Assembly (NCBI GenBank): GCA_000467715.1
Contig: AJFK01000496.1
Span: 1 to 47,443, forward strand
Source: Hysterium pulicare CBS 123377
Taxonomy: Eukaryota; Ascomycota; Dothideomycetes; Hysteriales; Hysteriaceae
Length of the DNA: 47,443 nt
Direction: 5' to 3'
This document shows positions 1 to 11,839 of this stretch, piece after piece. The number at the start of each line of letters is the position of its first letter. The first letter of the stretch is position 1. A model generated the notes under the pieces. The model searched no databases. It was not told where the DNA came from and was given only the letters and a program-made list of their open reading frames with translations. The translations under genes were made by a program, and so were the position numbers.

Positions 1-175
1 GGAGAGAGAGGGGGATGGGGATGGGGATGGGGATGCGGATGGGGGAGTTAAAGGGAGAGGAAGGAGTTTGAGCGGGACGTTGGGGGAGCTTTGGAGGGGT
101 TTTAGGAGGAGGGGGAGTCAGAGTGCTGCGCAGAGCTCTGAGAATCTTGGAATAGAGGAGGAGGGGAGGAGGTAG
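1..175 (+). CDS. C-terminal tail of a gene cut by the window edge
   Basis: Frame 2 is open from the first base to a TAG at 173-175. It encodes a low-complexity Gly/Asp repeat (GGGGAT units at about 14-43), then a short basic stretch with the motifs LSGTLGELWRGF and RRRGSQSA, ending in EEEGRR. The reading is coherent and Ser/Arg/Glu-rich, as in disordered fungal C-termini, and an AT-rich, 3' UTR-like stretch follows. No domain is visible, so no function can be given. It could instead be an open frame by chance in purine-rich DNA. Confidence 0.45.
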   Translation, partial: EREGDGDGDGDADGGVKGRGRSLSGTLGELWRGFRRRGSQSAAQSSENLGIEEEGRR

Positions 176-3100
176 GGGCTATGAGGCTGTCGAGTCGCGT
201 TGGGTGGGCTTCTTTGCTCTTTTTTCCAGGGAGGATGATTGGATGAAGGGATGAAGAGGAGGTTTTGCATATGCATTGTATAGGCGCTTTTTGCTTCTCT
301 ATTTTTTTTGGCTAATGCAGTTCGCATTCGTTGTTAAGAATTGCCTCGTCCCTCCCTCAGTTTTTGGGATGGGGGTGAGTTTGTATTTTTGCTTGTGGGG
401 TCCATTTTCTTATATACATACCCTTGTTTCAACACATTATTTACTATTCATCACTTTTGCCTTTTGTCTCGCTGGTTACTTGTTAGTATAGTACATGGTG
501 TAGTGCATAGGATATTTAGAGTACAGCGAGAGTAATAAAGTCCAATCTCACATCAAAACGAGAAATTCGTGATTAGAGTTTTTTTCTTGTAAGACTAGAT
601 TGGATAGGCAGTGAAGGGAGCACAGCGAACGCAGATAAGATGTCATCTTTCAGATCTCTAGTTAGGGGACCGAATATCCTTCATTTTCCTTCTTTCCTAA
701 GTATGTCCGTCCAGCGTTAGAAACTAAATCCATTTCCCAAGGCCCGCACTTGATAACTTCGACTGACTTATGTGATCCTTTGATAGAAACAATAGAATTT
801 GCGCTGATTGAGATAGTATAGCTTTCTTTTGGAACCTCCTTTTTCATCGTACTTGCCCCTTACGGTGGATTTAGATATGTAGTGATATTCTCGTAGATGG
901 GATGCAGGTGGGGTGATCGCTTTTGCATTTTGCTCGTCAGCATGCTTTTAAGGGAAAAGGCGGTTCATTTGTGAGATCAGTTGTTGGTGATTGGTACATA
1001 GGTAGGTAGGGTATTTTGACATGGTCTGGTTCATGTCGACGAAACGAAACGGGCTTGGATAGACTTTTCATCTATTCGATTCACATTGTTGACGGTGTTT
1101 TGATATCAAAGAGACTGCGGAGGAGCTAATTAGCTTACAGAAACGCACGAAGTTGTTGGTGAGAGTGTCCATCTAATCGAGATCGAAAGAGGCGACCAGA
1201 GGAAAGTGAGGCGAGGTCAGATAGGCCTCATTCCAATTACGGAAACTTGTGCAGCTCAGCTGATGATCTTCTTGCGCGTCCCAAGAGATCAATGGACCGA
1301 GTGGGTATTGCATGCGACGTGAGTGCTATGTGATTGAGATGCATTTGGAGTGGGGAGAATCAGACCATTCAATATACAATCCTCTGGAATTAAAACATTG
1401 TTTAGATCCTGCGGCGTATACGGTCCTTTTTTTCTCGCTGGGATGTGGGGACCAGAGGACAGGCAGGCAGGGACAGGGAAGGTGTTTAGGCAACTGGTCC
1501 GAGAGTAGGATGAGGAGGTGCGTGCGTGCGTGCGTGCCAGGCGTCCGGCTGGTGGGTGAATTCGGTGCTTTTGCGGTGGTATTTAGACAACGTCTTGTCA
1601 ACTTCATGTAGCAATATCGAAAAATCTGCGGCATTTTGGTCCGGAAAGTAAGAAATCCGAGGAATTGGAAATATGAGTGACGACGCTCTGTGGCAAGCGG
1701 GGGTTTTGCCAGTTCATTTGGAGTCTAGAAATTTAAATGTGAAGGAGATGGGCATTGTTCGAGATCAGCGTTTTTCGATGGTTAGAGGGGGATACTCACC
1801 GTTCCACAGGATGATATTTATATGTTAGAGAATCTGAAAGCGCATTTCAACACATTTTGAAGTGTATACCTTCCGCAGACAACAATTCAACAATACTATG
1901 ATCGAAGTACTACCATCAGTACCCAATAGACACACTTTGGCAGGGTCTAAGCTCCCCTATGCTATAGTATAAATAGCATATGTGTGTTTAGGAGGTAAGC
2001 TTGACAGATATTGAACGGCACGTGGGAAGTTGGGTTTGAGTCTATTTTGAGCGAGATCGTTCAGCAGAGTGAACTAGAACACTTACATGTCGTTCAGCAC
2101 CAGACTTCCTGGAGGTTTCCACGATGGAGGATCATTGATGTGAAGGGGCTATATTAGCCAATGAGATATTGTTCTCCGAAGGCTAAGAATGTAGCAGTAC
2201 ATAGTCCTGCAAGCCACGCGAAAAAGACGGGTAGCGGGAAACCCTGCCCTGGAACACCAGGCGAGGAATTTCCAGGACGGGAAAGCCGTAAGAGAAGGAG
2301 CCAGGAAGTGTTGTGTGACCTTTTAAAAAGGGACGGTTCAAATTTTACAAGTAGTGACGTGTCCTAACGCTTGGAGCGCCGTTGTTGAGACCATCCTTTC
2401 ATTGATGTACCTAGATTTTCAGATTATGGAACTGCCTCGGAAGTACTTGACTCGTGATCAGCGCGAATGTGACCTATGCAGCTTACCTTGCATCAAAGAC
2501 GTTCCGGTCGCCTAGATGAGATACCCTGTTGCTACAGAGCTGAATAATTCTTAATGGTGACTCATCTCGCAATCCAGGAGTTGGATGTACTGAACCAATG
2601 TGAGAGTTTGCTAGAAGCAAGACGAGAGGGATTTGGATGGTGCCACAAGAGGTGCCGCAAGATGTACCAGCCATTGAAATGAAACCCTCAAAATAGCAGA
2701 GGGATTATCCTAGCGCATTATGAGAAAACGGCGATCTCGCGGTAGGCCAGAGATGCGCTCTACCTCGCTGTCATCTGACAACTCCTGCATTTGATGGCTA
2801 CATGGTCTTGAGTCAAGAGTAGAACGGTTGGATCTGAGATACCTAAGGAGAAGCTCGGCCTTCACGACTAATGCGCGGAACATCAACGGTGAGGCGTTCT
2901 CATCTTCACATCACGAGGGTAAGCGAAAGGTTTAAGTCCAGGTCGTGGTACAAACCTGATGCGAATATGCACAGCGCAGCTAAGGCAAGGCTGAGACTGG
3001 GAGCTGGCTGATCATCCCGCCGTCCATGACGAAAGAAGCGGTAACCGCGCCAAATCTGCGCTCCACTCCACACGGGTCGGGCCTTGCCAGAACGCCTGGA

Positions 3101-6040
3101 GGATGAAGGGTATCGATCCTGGTGGGATGAATTTTCTTTTCTTTCGTTTGAACCCGTGCCGTGGGTGCCGAAAGCCGTGGGAAACGCAAGTCTTCCGGAG
3201 CAGGACAAAAGGACGGCGGTGGCTTGTCGCTGAGAGTCCTTTGGAATCGCCCCGTCCCGTCGCGTAACGGTCCTCGTGGGGGCTGATGTTGCTGATGTCT
3301 TCATAGACGTGGGGTGCGTGGCGTGGGATCATCAAATCGGAGAAGGCTGATCAAGAATTGCAAGGATGAATCCTCAGCCTTACAAAAGAAATGCTGCATA
3401 TTCCTTCTGGGGCTGCTCCGATCGATACTCTGCGGCTCCTGTAGGTGCAGGAAATCGCCTCGTGAGCTTGAACCGACTACAACTGCTAATGGTGAAAGGT
3501 CAACAACCCTGGGTGTTGGATCCCGTCTATAGCCCAAAGGAAAAAGCGGCAGATTGGGATTGTTGATTTCGAACCCTCCAATAATGATAGAGCACAAGCG
3601 AGTTGAAGGAAGGATAAGCTGTTGAAGCAGCTAACTGCTGTGTAACGCGAAAAGACCGACTACCGTTGTTGGAAACTTGCATTTGAATTTACTCATTGAA
3701 CCATATTGAACATGTTGAGCGCAAAAGGAGAGTATTCTCGAAGAGATCATCAGATTTGAGTGTGAGAAAGGAGGATAGCTGCGGCACACTTGAGATTCGA
3801 CAAATTCACAATGGAAAAGGCGTAAAATGCCGTGACTGCGCGCACTGTAGCGGCGGCATCGGTGCATCGAGGAATAGCGTGTCGTCAGCTCGAAAAGAAC
3901 CCGACTTTTTCACGTGTGCTGAAGATGAGATGAGGTTGGGTAACTATTTGATGTAGTGGCTCAGGTTATGCCCGGCCTTCTCCATGTTTTTGGGTGATCT
4001 GAACGAGTGCTGCTCGATCCGCGGCTTGCATGATGATCCCGTGAGATTGATTGCTGGACTATGGATTAGAAACTGAAGAGATGGTGACATGTCTTGGGCC
4101 AAATTGGAGGCGAATTCGTTCGCAAAGGAAAGGAGATGGGTTATGGGCTATTGGTGCACAGATGCCGTGTATTGATCCAGCAAAACGCATGTGACGTTCG
4201 CCAAGGAGGCAGCCCTCGGAGCAGACCCTTCGCGAATCGCAAATGGCGATTCAATGTGAATCATCCGTCTCTATTTAGATGAAAAGCTTCAGAGAGCTTG
4301 ATTGACCCTGTGACGCAATACGCTCAAGGTCGGTCGCGAGAGCGGAAACGGAAGCGGGCCCGGCCATTCATTCCTGTGCCTGGCTTGGCGTTGCGAATAG
4401 ACTTTCAACGGTTGCTAGAGAGCAATCCGACTCTCTGGTTCCTCGTAAGCCTCGCAAGAAGTCTATTTTGACATTCCCTCTTGAGAAGATGTATCAGAGT
4501 TGTATCACAGTTTGCTATCTGCTCGAGGTTGAAACGTGCAGCCGATGACGGAGGACGGATGGCTGCTTCTAGGTAGTCGGCGCAGGCTTGATGAAAGCGC
4601 GTCAATATGTAGTAAGAAGAAGCTTGGCAGACTGCCTTGAAAACGAAATCAATTCGCGGTTAATCGAGTCCTCAACAATGCTCAGCCTGATCAGCCGATG
4701 GAGCACACAGAAACCGGCTGCAGATGCCCCTTTGGCAACGCGCTATGGCGAGCCATTAACCCTTCGCAGTCCTCCTCTGGGGAACAGTGTGCACATGCGA
4801 TAGAGTGGACGCACTATCAAACGCCTTACCGACTTTCTATTACGCCCATCTGTTTTCTGCAAGCCCGTGCGCGTCCTTTTCCCCAGCACGACCTCCCGGG
4901 GAATGTAAAGAATAACTCGGCCCATGCACAAGCCCATGGCCATATCAACGCCATCTATGCTTTGATTCGATCTCCACCCAAATGGGTGCGCGACCGTCGA
5001 CGACAGCAACAGCACGCGGCGTGAATCTGCAAGCAGTTGATTGGCATTGACAATCGCCGTCCCATTGCGGGACTTTCGCCGATGCGTCGATTTCGATACA
5101 TTGCCTCTGCACTGTGGGCACGGTCGCCTGCCATGGTTTGGGACAAGCCACTCGGCTACCGTTAGGGTCAATGGCTTCACGCTGAAGGCTAATAAAGCTC
5201 GGAATTCAGGAAGACTGAGCGGGACAACAATCTGTGATTCCAGAGTGAATCCTCCCCCGGAGGATAGCATGTGGTTCGGAGGCACTTAGGTGTGTAAGTG
5301 TGGGTTGAGGTGACGAACTTGCATCTTCAGTCCTGGACACTAACGCAGAGCTGGTAAGCTGCATGGAACCCATGCCCAACGTGCAGCAGTCGTAGACTCG
5401 TAATCCAGGCTGGTGCGCAAACAAAAGAGAGGCATCGGAAGAGGACGAATGAAAGCTGTAGCAAAGGTAAGAAGCCATTGGACCAAAAGACCGCCCTTTC
5501 TTATTTCTTATTAGCAGTCCACAAGACAGACTTGCGGCTGGTAATAATTTACCGGGGTCGCGAATAATCTCACAGCGGACAATTACTGGAGAAAATGAGC
5601 CACCATCGGCATGGGGTGCGATGGGGTGCTGGGAGGATGACATGGACCAAATTGGCATCTTTTAGTCCAAAAATGAGGCGTGAAACATAGTGCATCGTCC
5701 CGACTCCGCGATATTAGAACGGCGATGGTCCCTACAAGAGGGCGGGCCTGTGACAGGCGACGACTGCGATCTGTCGAGGGTGGTCGGCCTTCTGTTTGAC
5801 GTCTGGCGGCATCCCTGGCCTGCTGGAGGTGCAGCGTCTTGGCGTCAACTCCTCCGCATTTCGAGCGCCTCTGTTTGCCGGACAGTGCGCCCAGTTCGAC
5901 CGGCTGCAGGAGCCCTTTGCTGCTCACCGCGCCCGGCCCACAGTTTGGCGACGCTGGCAGAAGAGCTGCAAAAGCACCGCGGGCGTCGAGTTGCGGGCGG
6001 GGACAGGGGACAGGGTGGGGAAATAGCTGCGCTCCGAGCC

Positions 6041-6080
6041 AGCAGCAGCAGCAGGGAGCAGCAGCAGGGAGCAGCAGCAG
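6041..6080 (+). repeat. CAG-rich minisatellite
   Basis: Three imperfect units of AGCAGCAGCAG separated by GGG run in tandem about 1 kb upstream of the WOPR start. The tract lies outside any supported coding frame. Confidence 0.8.
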
Positions 6081-6889
6081 GGGGCGTGTTCTTGTGTGCG
6101 TCGATCGTCTCCAGGCCAGAACGTGGACTGATGGGGTTTGGACTGGGTGCAGGCAGGAGGATCCCGCCCTTCAAGAGGCATAGCGGACGCATGGCGGCGC
6201 GGAGGCGTGCTCTTTTCGCAGGCATCGCGACAGGGGCCGTCTCCTCGCTACCTCTCCCGGCAGCCGAGCGAGGACGAGAGGACGTCGTGAGGTCGATGAA
6301 GGCTTGTAGCCAGAGAAGCACCGTCGCCGTTTCGCTCCATGAACCGGCCACCCAGCCAGCATCAGCGCCAGACTGCGCCAGCCGGCAGGAGCCAGACTCA
6401 ACTGCTGCATTCCCGATAGCGCAGTCGCGTGGGAAAAAGGGCCATGCCTGCACGCTTTGGCAATTGCTGGACTCTTGTTTGGAGTCCGCCTTCTCCACCT
6501 CTGCCCTCCTGGCCGCTTCAAGTTGGCTGCGCGCCCATCACAGTACGTACCCTGTGTCTGATCTCACCACCGAGTCGCGCCCCACGGTACCTTGTCCTCC
6601 GTCCTCTGCCTCTGAACAACAAGTACTCCTTCATGACGCTGGACTGAACTCCAATCCCAGACCCCTCTGAACGCTGGACCCCCGCGCGCTGTCCTTGAGA
6701 GCTCATGCTCTGCTATCAGAACACGGTGAAGACGAGTCGTCAGAGTGCTTATGCGGTCCTATGCTCCATCCTTCTCCGCGAGTTCAAGGGGAGTACTGGA
6801 TTCCGAGTGTAAGAGTCCTGGAACTTCGCATCACGCTAGCCGCGGTGACAGTTTGGGCCGCTTCAACAATCCACGGTTCAAGACAGTTA

Positions 6890-6900
6890 TACGTCACGTG
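6890..6900 (+). promoter_or_regulatory. Overlapping CRE-like and E-box motif upstream of the WOPR gene
   Basis: TACGTCACGTG joins a TGACGTA-type bZIP half site with a palindromic CACGTG E-box. It lies about 190 bp before the WOPR ATG. The match to the motifs is seen; that a factor binds here is inferred. Confidence 0.3.
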
Positions 6901-7089
6901 TCAGAGATTTCTTAATTGAAACTTCTCCTCGTACCGGGGATCTGTTTTCTTGGAGCCTAGGGGAAGGACGGTTCCGCTACTTGACTTAACTTCTCTTGGT
7001 GCTCTCCATAACCATCTTTCCTCTCTGGCAAACACAGCTCTTTACCAGCTGCAAAACTCTAAATATCTACTCGAGACCGTCCTTGCGAT

Positions 7090-8670
7090 ATGTCTAACGA
7101 CTACAACATGGCTCTTGAATTTAGAAATCAAGCACCCTCCCGGACCGTGAACGCAGCCTCCCAGGCCCCTGCACTTGCTAGCCAGACCTCACCTGACACA
7201 GAAAATTGGTTCTATCAAAACTTACTTCCTGTTAACGACCAGGCCTTTGCTGTTCTGAACCCATCCTGGGAACACCAGATGCCCTCACGACAGATGCCAG
7301 TGCGACAGGGTTCTTGGACAAGTCTTCAACCCCAGTACCTTCAGGCGCATAACCAAATCAGACCTTCGCGGCCAGATGGATCGCACAACCAAATCATACC
7401 TTCGCGACCAGCCGGATATTCCGCCTTCCAACCACCCCCTCAACCTCCTTCACAGGCACCTGTTCAACCACCTCCAGCTCCTTCAGCTCGAGTTTCGCCG
7501 ACCCATACGAAAACTGATTCCGAGCCTCTCCAGCCAAGCTGGCATGGCTTCATAGCCAACACCCTCGATGCCTTCCAAATTCTGGAGGCCGCCCTAGCTG
7601 GGAAAGTCCGCCACGTCTCTCGACGTCCGCACGTGGAAAGGGAAAGGCACCTCATCAAAAGCGGTGCTGTTTTTATCTACGAAGAGAATGCATCGGGCAT
7701 CAGGAGATGGACAGAGGGCGTCCCGTGGAGTCCCACCCGTGTCTCGGGCAACTTTTTGCTGTATCGCGAGGTGGAAGCCTCCTCCAAGATAGAAGCCTCC
7801 TCCAATCCTGGGGACAGGAAGAACTCGAGCAAGACCACGAACAAGCGCATCACCAAGCGCAAACGCAGTAACCCTGATGTGGACAGCTCTTCGCCAAGCA
7901 CAACTGATTCCATGCCAAGGAAGCCGAGCTTCGCCCGAGATCAGTTGACACCGTATGAGCAAAAGAAGTATTGTGGATCTCTGCTGGACTCCTACGACTT
8001 CAAAGAGGGTGGACTGATGAAAAAAATAATCTCCATCCATTTCCAGGGGGCCCATCACCACATCGTCAACTACTACAGACTGGAAGAAGTTCAGCAAGGC
8101 CTCCTCCCTCGTCCTCGTGAGACGGCATCGATTTGCGAGGTCCAAATTCGCCCAGAACTCATCAATGCACAGAGACTTAAAGAGTCCTTGGAAGAAGAGG
8201 CACAGCGCGAGGCTCCCGAGACGACATCCTATCATCATGTTACTCAACTCCCTCAACAGCATGCTCCTCAGTACCCCATCCCAGCGGCGACGAATTGGGC
8301 TTATCCGAACTGGACGCAACAACATATTTCCGCGCCGCCACAACATCATCCGCCTCCTCCACAACAACAGATTCCGCCCCCACAGCAACAGCAACTCCCA
8401 CCATCACAACAACTAGTATTGCACCAGCAGCCATTCCAAATAGGATACGAAGAGCCTTTTCAAGTCTTAAACTCTCAGTTTCCCCCACCGCCGCCACCAC
8501 CGCCACAGCAGCAACAGCAACAGCAAGTGCAAGTGCAAGTGCAAGCAGCCGACTTCGACAACTCTCATTACACCGCCGAAGTCTACGACGTGGCTCCGGA
8601 TCTAGACTTCAACATCCAGCAGGAGTACCCGCACGAATACCACAATCACTTCTCAGCAAGTCATTTCTAA
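7090..8670 (+). CDS. WOPR-domain (Gti1/Pac2 family) transcription regulator, Wor1/Ryp1/Sge1 type
   Basis: This is an intronless 526-residue protein. The first WOPR box spans about residues 151-228: it opens with WHGFIANTLDAF and contains RRPHVERERHLIKSG, RRWTEGVPWSP and GNFLLYRE. The second box spans about 286-345, with YCGSLLDSYDFKEGG and FQGAHHHIVNYY. WOPR proteins bind DNA through both boxes and act as master switches of morphology, conidiation and virulence programmes. The RRWTEG site corresponds to the PKA-type site (KRWTDG) known in Wor1. The linker between the boxes is Ser/Lys-rich, and the C-terminus (about 380-500) is rich in Gln and Pro with a poly-Pro run near 467-475, typical of activation regions. 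The retained HHVP-like HVSRRPH segment favours the Wor1/Ryp1/Sge1 branch over Pac2. The ATG at 7090 gives the longest frame; a second ATG at 7108 is possible. Confidence 0.95.
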   Translation: MSNDYNMALEFRNQAPSRTVNAASQAPALASQTSPDTENWFYQNLLPVNDQAFAVLNPSWEHQMPSRQMPVRQGSWTSLQPQYLQAHNQIRPSRPDGSHNQIIPSRPAGYSAFQPPPQPPSQAPVQPPPAPSARVSPTHTKTDSEPLQPSWHGFIANTLDAFQILEAALAGKVRHVSRRPHVERERHLIKSGAVFIYEENASGIRRWTEGVPWSPTRVSGNFLLYREVEASSKIEASSNPGDRKNSSKTTNKRITKRKRSNPDVDSSSPSTTDSMPRKPSFARDQLTPYEQKKYCGSLLDSYDFKEGGLMKKIISIHFQGAHHHIVNYYRLEEVQQGLLPRPRETASICEVQIRPELINAQRLKESLEEEAQREAPETTSYHHVTQLPQQHAPQYPIPAATNWAYPNWTQQHISAPPQHHPPPPQQQIPPPQQQQLPPSQQLVLHQQPFQIGYEEPFQVLNSQFPPPPPPPPQQQQQQQVQVQVQAADFDNSHYTAEVYDVAPDLDFNIQQEYPHEYHNHFSASHF

Positions 8671-9293
8671 ACCGTACATCAAATAAAGCAAGGTGATTTG
8701 AGCGACTTAGTCAATTCATCGAGCTAGGCGTTAATAGGGCGGACAGTAACCTTTATGTTATTATAGATCAATATACCACCCATGGCGGAAGGCGTTTCTG
8801 GGCGGATTTTTTTTTGAGGAGGGCTCTTTTAAGAGCTATTTCTTTTATGCATTTTTCCTCTTCTTGGCAATCAAGATTCAGGATAGCAGACATGGCGAAA
8901 GGCGTTTCTGGGGGGTTTTTCATGGCTCTTTCAAGAGAGTATTTCCGTTTCTGCACTTTTCTTCTCTGTTTAGCAATTGAGATTTGGGATAGCAGATATG
9001 AGACATTTTTACCTCGGAAAGCGGGTAGAGTGGTGAAATTGGATCTGATGAGGTTCGCACAGCTCGTTTCTATACTGCACGTATGCGGAAAAAGTCATAG
9101 ATAGTATGAGAACGAATAAAGAGGATTCGATTCATATCGCTGAATCCTATTTGATCCTGTTTCTGCTTATGAAGAAGTGAATCGAAGCGGAAAGAAAATG
9201 CCCGCTAAGCCAAGGGGGTATCTTCAAGTCTCCTTATCCTGAAAACCAATATTACAACCCAAAACACCAGCAATGAGCTTCGGTACCAGGAAC
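8671..9293. other. Convergent 3' region between WOPR and RAI1
   Basis: No coding frame is supported. The interval holds the 3' UTRs of two converging genes and a direct duplication described separately. Confidence 0.6.
8781..9001 (+). repeat. Tandem duplication, two units of about 110 bp
   Basis: Unit one begins CATGGCGGAAGGCGTTTCTG at 8781. Unit two begins CATGGCGAAAGGCGTTTCTG at 8891. Both carry a TTT run, a GGCTCTTT.AAGAG hairpin-like core, a pyrimidine tract and an end GATAGCAGA. The copies differ by scattered substitutions and small indels, so the duplication is not recent. Confidence 0.85.
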
Positions 9294-10911
9294 CTAGGAC
9301 TGCATAAGCATGCTAGCGACCTGTCGACTCTGCTCCTCGCGCTGTCGTTTGCGCCACTGGACAAACTCCGGGGTCAGGATCTTGCCGAATCCATTGTCCC
9401 CCTCTACCTTGGTAACACTTATGTTAGAGCCCTTTCCGTACCCGTGCCCACCTTCCTTCACAATACGCCAAACGCCAGGCCCGGAAATCGTTTCCTTCAA
9501 AACTACGCTAGGTCAGTGACGTTGCTTTGCCAGGTACCCCAAAGCCCAAAGCGGGATATATAGTGCGAGAGAAAAAACTTACAGTTAAGGAAAGCAGCGG
9601 TGAAGTTAATGCAGATATTGCCATCCCAGGTCTGCTTGCCGCGACGGACGATTCCAGGGATCTGCTGGGTTTGGAATTCTTCTAGGCGGACGAGCAGGCC
9701 ATTCGAGTTGCGCCAGCCAACTACGATGGTGGGGACTCCGAGAAGGAAGGATTGGGCCCAGAACTTGAGGAGTTTGCGCTCGAAACGGACTTGGCCGCGC
9801 TCGTCCTTTATCTCTTCGGAGGTTTTGAGCTCAATCCAATTTATGGGCTTCGTGGGGTCTTTGGGCTTTGTGCCTGTGACTAAGGTAGAAGGATGCGGAG
9901 TTAGTTTGGGCTCTGGTAAGGGAGGGGGTGGGGAGAACATACTGCCATCTACCTCACCGCCGAGCACTAGACTTGAGGTGCCAAAGCCTGTGCGGACGAT
10001 AGAGCAATACTGGGCGTAGTTGCTGACTTGGTGTGATTCTCTAGCCTCGATGAAGTCGCGAGATGTTCTGTCCCAGATATCTGGGATCAAGGCAAGCTTT
10101 TCGAACTTGTGGCCTGCAATTGGCTTAGTATTTTGGGCCATGGACCTCTAAGCGGGGTTTACCTACCCCAATACGACATCATATCGGGGGTGTGACCTCC
10201 TGGTGGCCCACGTCGATGTGCCTCTGCGGCCTTTTGGAGCGTACGAGTCTGGAAACATTCTTCTATGTATCTGAGCACAAGAGTTAGCGGTCAAATTATG
10301 TTGTGAACTTATATAGGATACCTACATGCAGCCATCATGATACGTAGCGTTCATGGCAAAGCTAGGAATTGTACATTAGCTTTCTCATAATGGTATTCGA
10401 GGATTTGATTCATACCCGTCGCTGCTAAATGGTGTTGTCATGATCTGGTACAAAGTCAGCTATGGCAAACTATTGATGAAGTGCAGCGGCGTATTCCGTA
10501 CTTTCGTCATCATCCCGCGCCAAGTCACAAAATCTGAAGCATGTACGCATCCTTCCTCCTTCTCCTTTTCCATTATAGCCCTGAGGAGACTTTCGAGATG
10601 GGTATCGTGTGTTTCTTCAAGTTGAAGGAACGTGTCGAAGCCAACGCAAAGATTCGCCGGTAAGAAGCTGGGAGGGAAATACCAATTGATCCCTGAATCG
10701 TCTGCCTGATACTCATGATCTTCATCGTAGGAAAAGTAGGCAATCTCCTAGAAAGCTATTAGTGAGGGTACTAAGCTTGGAAGCTGCTTGGTGGAGTGTG
10801 CTGGTCTACTTCATCCTTGGGACGAGAGAGGCTACTTACTTGAGGTCGTTTGATAGATGCACAGGCACCTTGGTACCGGTTCACGGGTTTGATTGGAAAT
10901 AAGTAGTCCAT
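9294..10911 (-). CDS. rai1: Decapping nuclease RAI1 (Rat1-interacting protein, DXO family)
   Basis: Rai1 binds and stabilises the nuclear 5'-3' exonuclease Rat1 and removes defective or non-canonical RNA 5' caps. Eight exons join in frame to 387 residues, close to the family length: 10840-10911, 10502-10747, 10416-10444, 10326-10361, 10167-10270, 9943-10113, 9583-9879 and 9294-9502. Family motifs in order are FPIKPVNRYQG and IKRPQEIAYFSYD at the N-terminus, INWYFPP, FVTWRGMMTK, YWGHKFEKL, then GGEVDG and WIELKT (the ExD and ExK metal-binding motifs), FWAQSFLLGVP, TWDGNICINF and GVWRI near the end. Exons 3 and 4 are only 29 and 36 nt. The start at 10911 is the first ATG of the frame and fits the family N-terminus. 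The last intron uses the second of two nearby TAG acceptors, because the first gives a stop. Confidence 0.95.
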
Positions 10912-11328
10912 TTCAAAACCTGCAGCATAGTCGTGAATGGGTGTTCCGAGTGTGCAGTTCACAAACGAGCTAGATAGCTATCAAACTTGCTGGAGACGTT
11001 GCGAAGCGGCGCTATGGGAAGGCTTTCGGGGGCCTGCAGATTGAAAGGAAAGGCTGAAGGCAAAGATTCTTCGGTATAAAGAATGCGCAAGTAGAAGTGC
11101 TAATGAGTGATGTTTGGGTGTTGATTGTGAAGCGTTGGAGCTTCTGGAGCGCGGAAAAACCTCAAAGCTTTCGTTCTGACAACCCCACCCCTCTCCTCCG
11201 CAACTTCTCCCCCGAGCTCACCGCGTCGACAACCACCATCACCACTATTCTTACCATTAATATCCACCTCGTCCTCTGCTTCATACTCTCTCCATCTCAC
11301 AGAAGCTGCATCGTCCGCATTGGTCGGA
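10912..11328. promoter_or_regulatory. Divergent intergenic region, RAI1 and a small gene
   Basis: About 417 bp separate the RAI1 start (minus) from the start of the small gene at 11329 (plus). The stretch upstream of 11329 is C/T-rich, as is usual for fungal transcription start regions. No TATA box or known operator was recognised. Confidence 0.5.
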
Positions 11329-11839
11329 ATGGATCCTCGAAAGCCGGCTTCCCGAAGCACAGCTGCCTCCGGTGTCCGCCGCAACCTATTCAGTAGCAAC
11401 TTGAGTCGGAGACCTCCACCAAGCTCCACCTCTGGCACATCGGTCACCACTCTGCACCTAGCTCCGGAAGAAAGAAATGATGATATGGTGGCGAGGGACG
11501 AGCATGGCAACTATCGGATGGACATGCCTGCCATGACTCCAATGGCGAGGAATGAGCTTCAAGAAGAACGAGGTGGGTTCATTGATACCAAAAGCATGAG
11601 CAACGAACGCTGACAACTTACCTTTAGAGATCGAGAATCGGTTGATCGAGACGTATCGGAAACACCAACAACATATCGAACCTCATGGTACGGTTTTCGT
11701 TAATCTCGATCTACGGAGACGATGCTGATCCCCGGTCCCAGAGCTGAAGCAATCACTTGATGCTAGTCTGAATGCCAAGGTCCAATCACTTGAGGAGGAC
11801 AAATGGATGTACGAAGGCGATGATCCGGCGGCGACTTGA
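11329..11839 (+). CDS. Small protein of unknown function, three exons
   Basis: Exons 11329-11572, 11628-11687 and 11742-11839 join in frame to 133 residues. The N-terminus reads MDPRKPASRSTAASGVRRNL, a basic Ser/Arg/Pro-rich disordered stretch. A middle motif is RDEHGNYRMDMPAMTPMAR. The C-terminal half is charged and probably helical, with NRLIETYRKHQQHIEPHELK and ending LEEDKWMYEGDDPAAT. The in-phase introns with GT and AG ends and the coherent acidic tail support a real gene. I do not recognise the family. It is divergent from RAI1, which says nothing certain about its role. Confidence 0.75.

Larger units (their letters stand above)
176..7089. other. 6.9-kb region without a supported gene, upstream of the WOPR gene
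   Basis: No recognisable domain or spliced gene was found on either strand. Open frames of 60-330 codons occur (for example a 326-codon frame at 5690-6670 and a minus 180-codon frame at 4743-5285). They are GC-rich, overlap other frames and resemble no family I know. A minus frame at 662-847 (61 codons, ATG) reads plausibly but has no recognisable motif. A GTGC microsatellite sits near 1517-1537 and a CAG-rich minisatellite at 6041-6080. Most of the interval may be regulatory DNA and 5' leader of the WOPR gene. Confidence 0.6.

Noticed and set aside
4743-5285. 180-codon minus-strand frame
   Set aside because: No recognisable motif, overlapped by other frames, and no splice or promoter support.
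5690-6670. 326-codon plus-strand frame
   Set aside because: GC-rich DNA gives long frames on several phases and both strands here (a minus 217-codon frame overlaps it). No domain, low-complexity Ala/Arg/Ser content, and it includes the CAG minisatellite.
7594-8394. 266-codon minus-strand frame
   Set aside because: Antisense shadow of the WOPR coding sequence.
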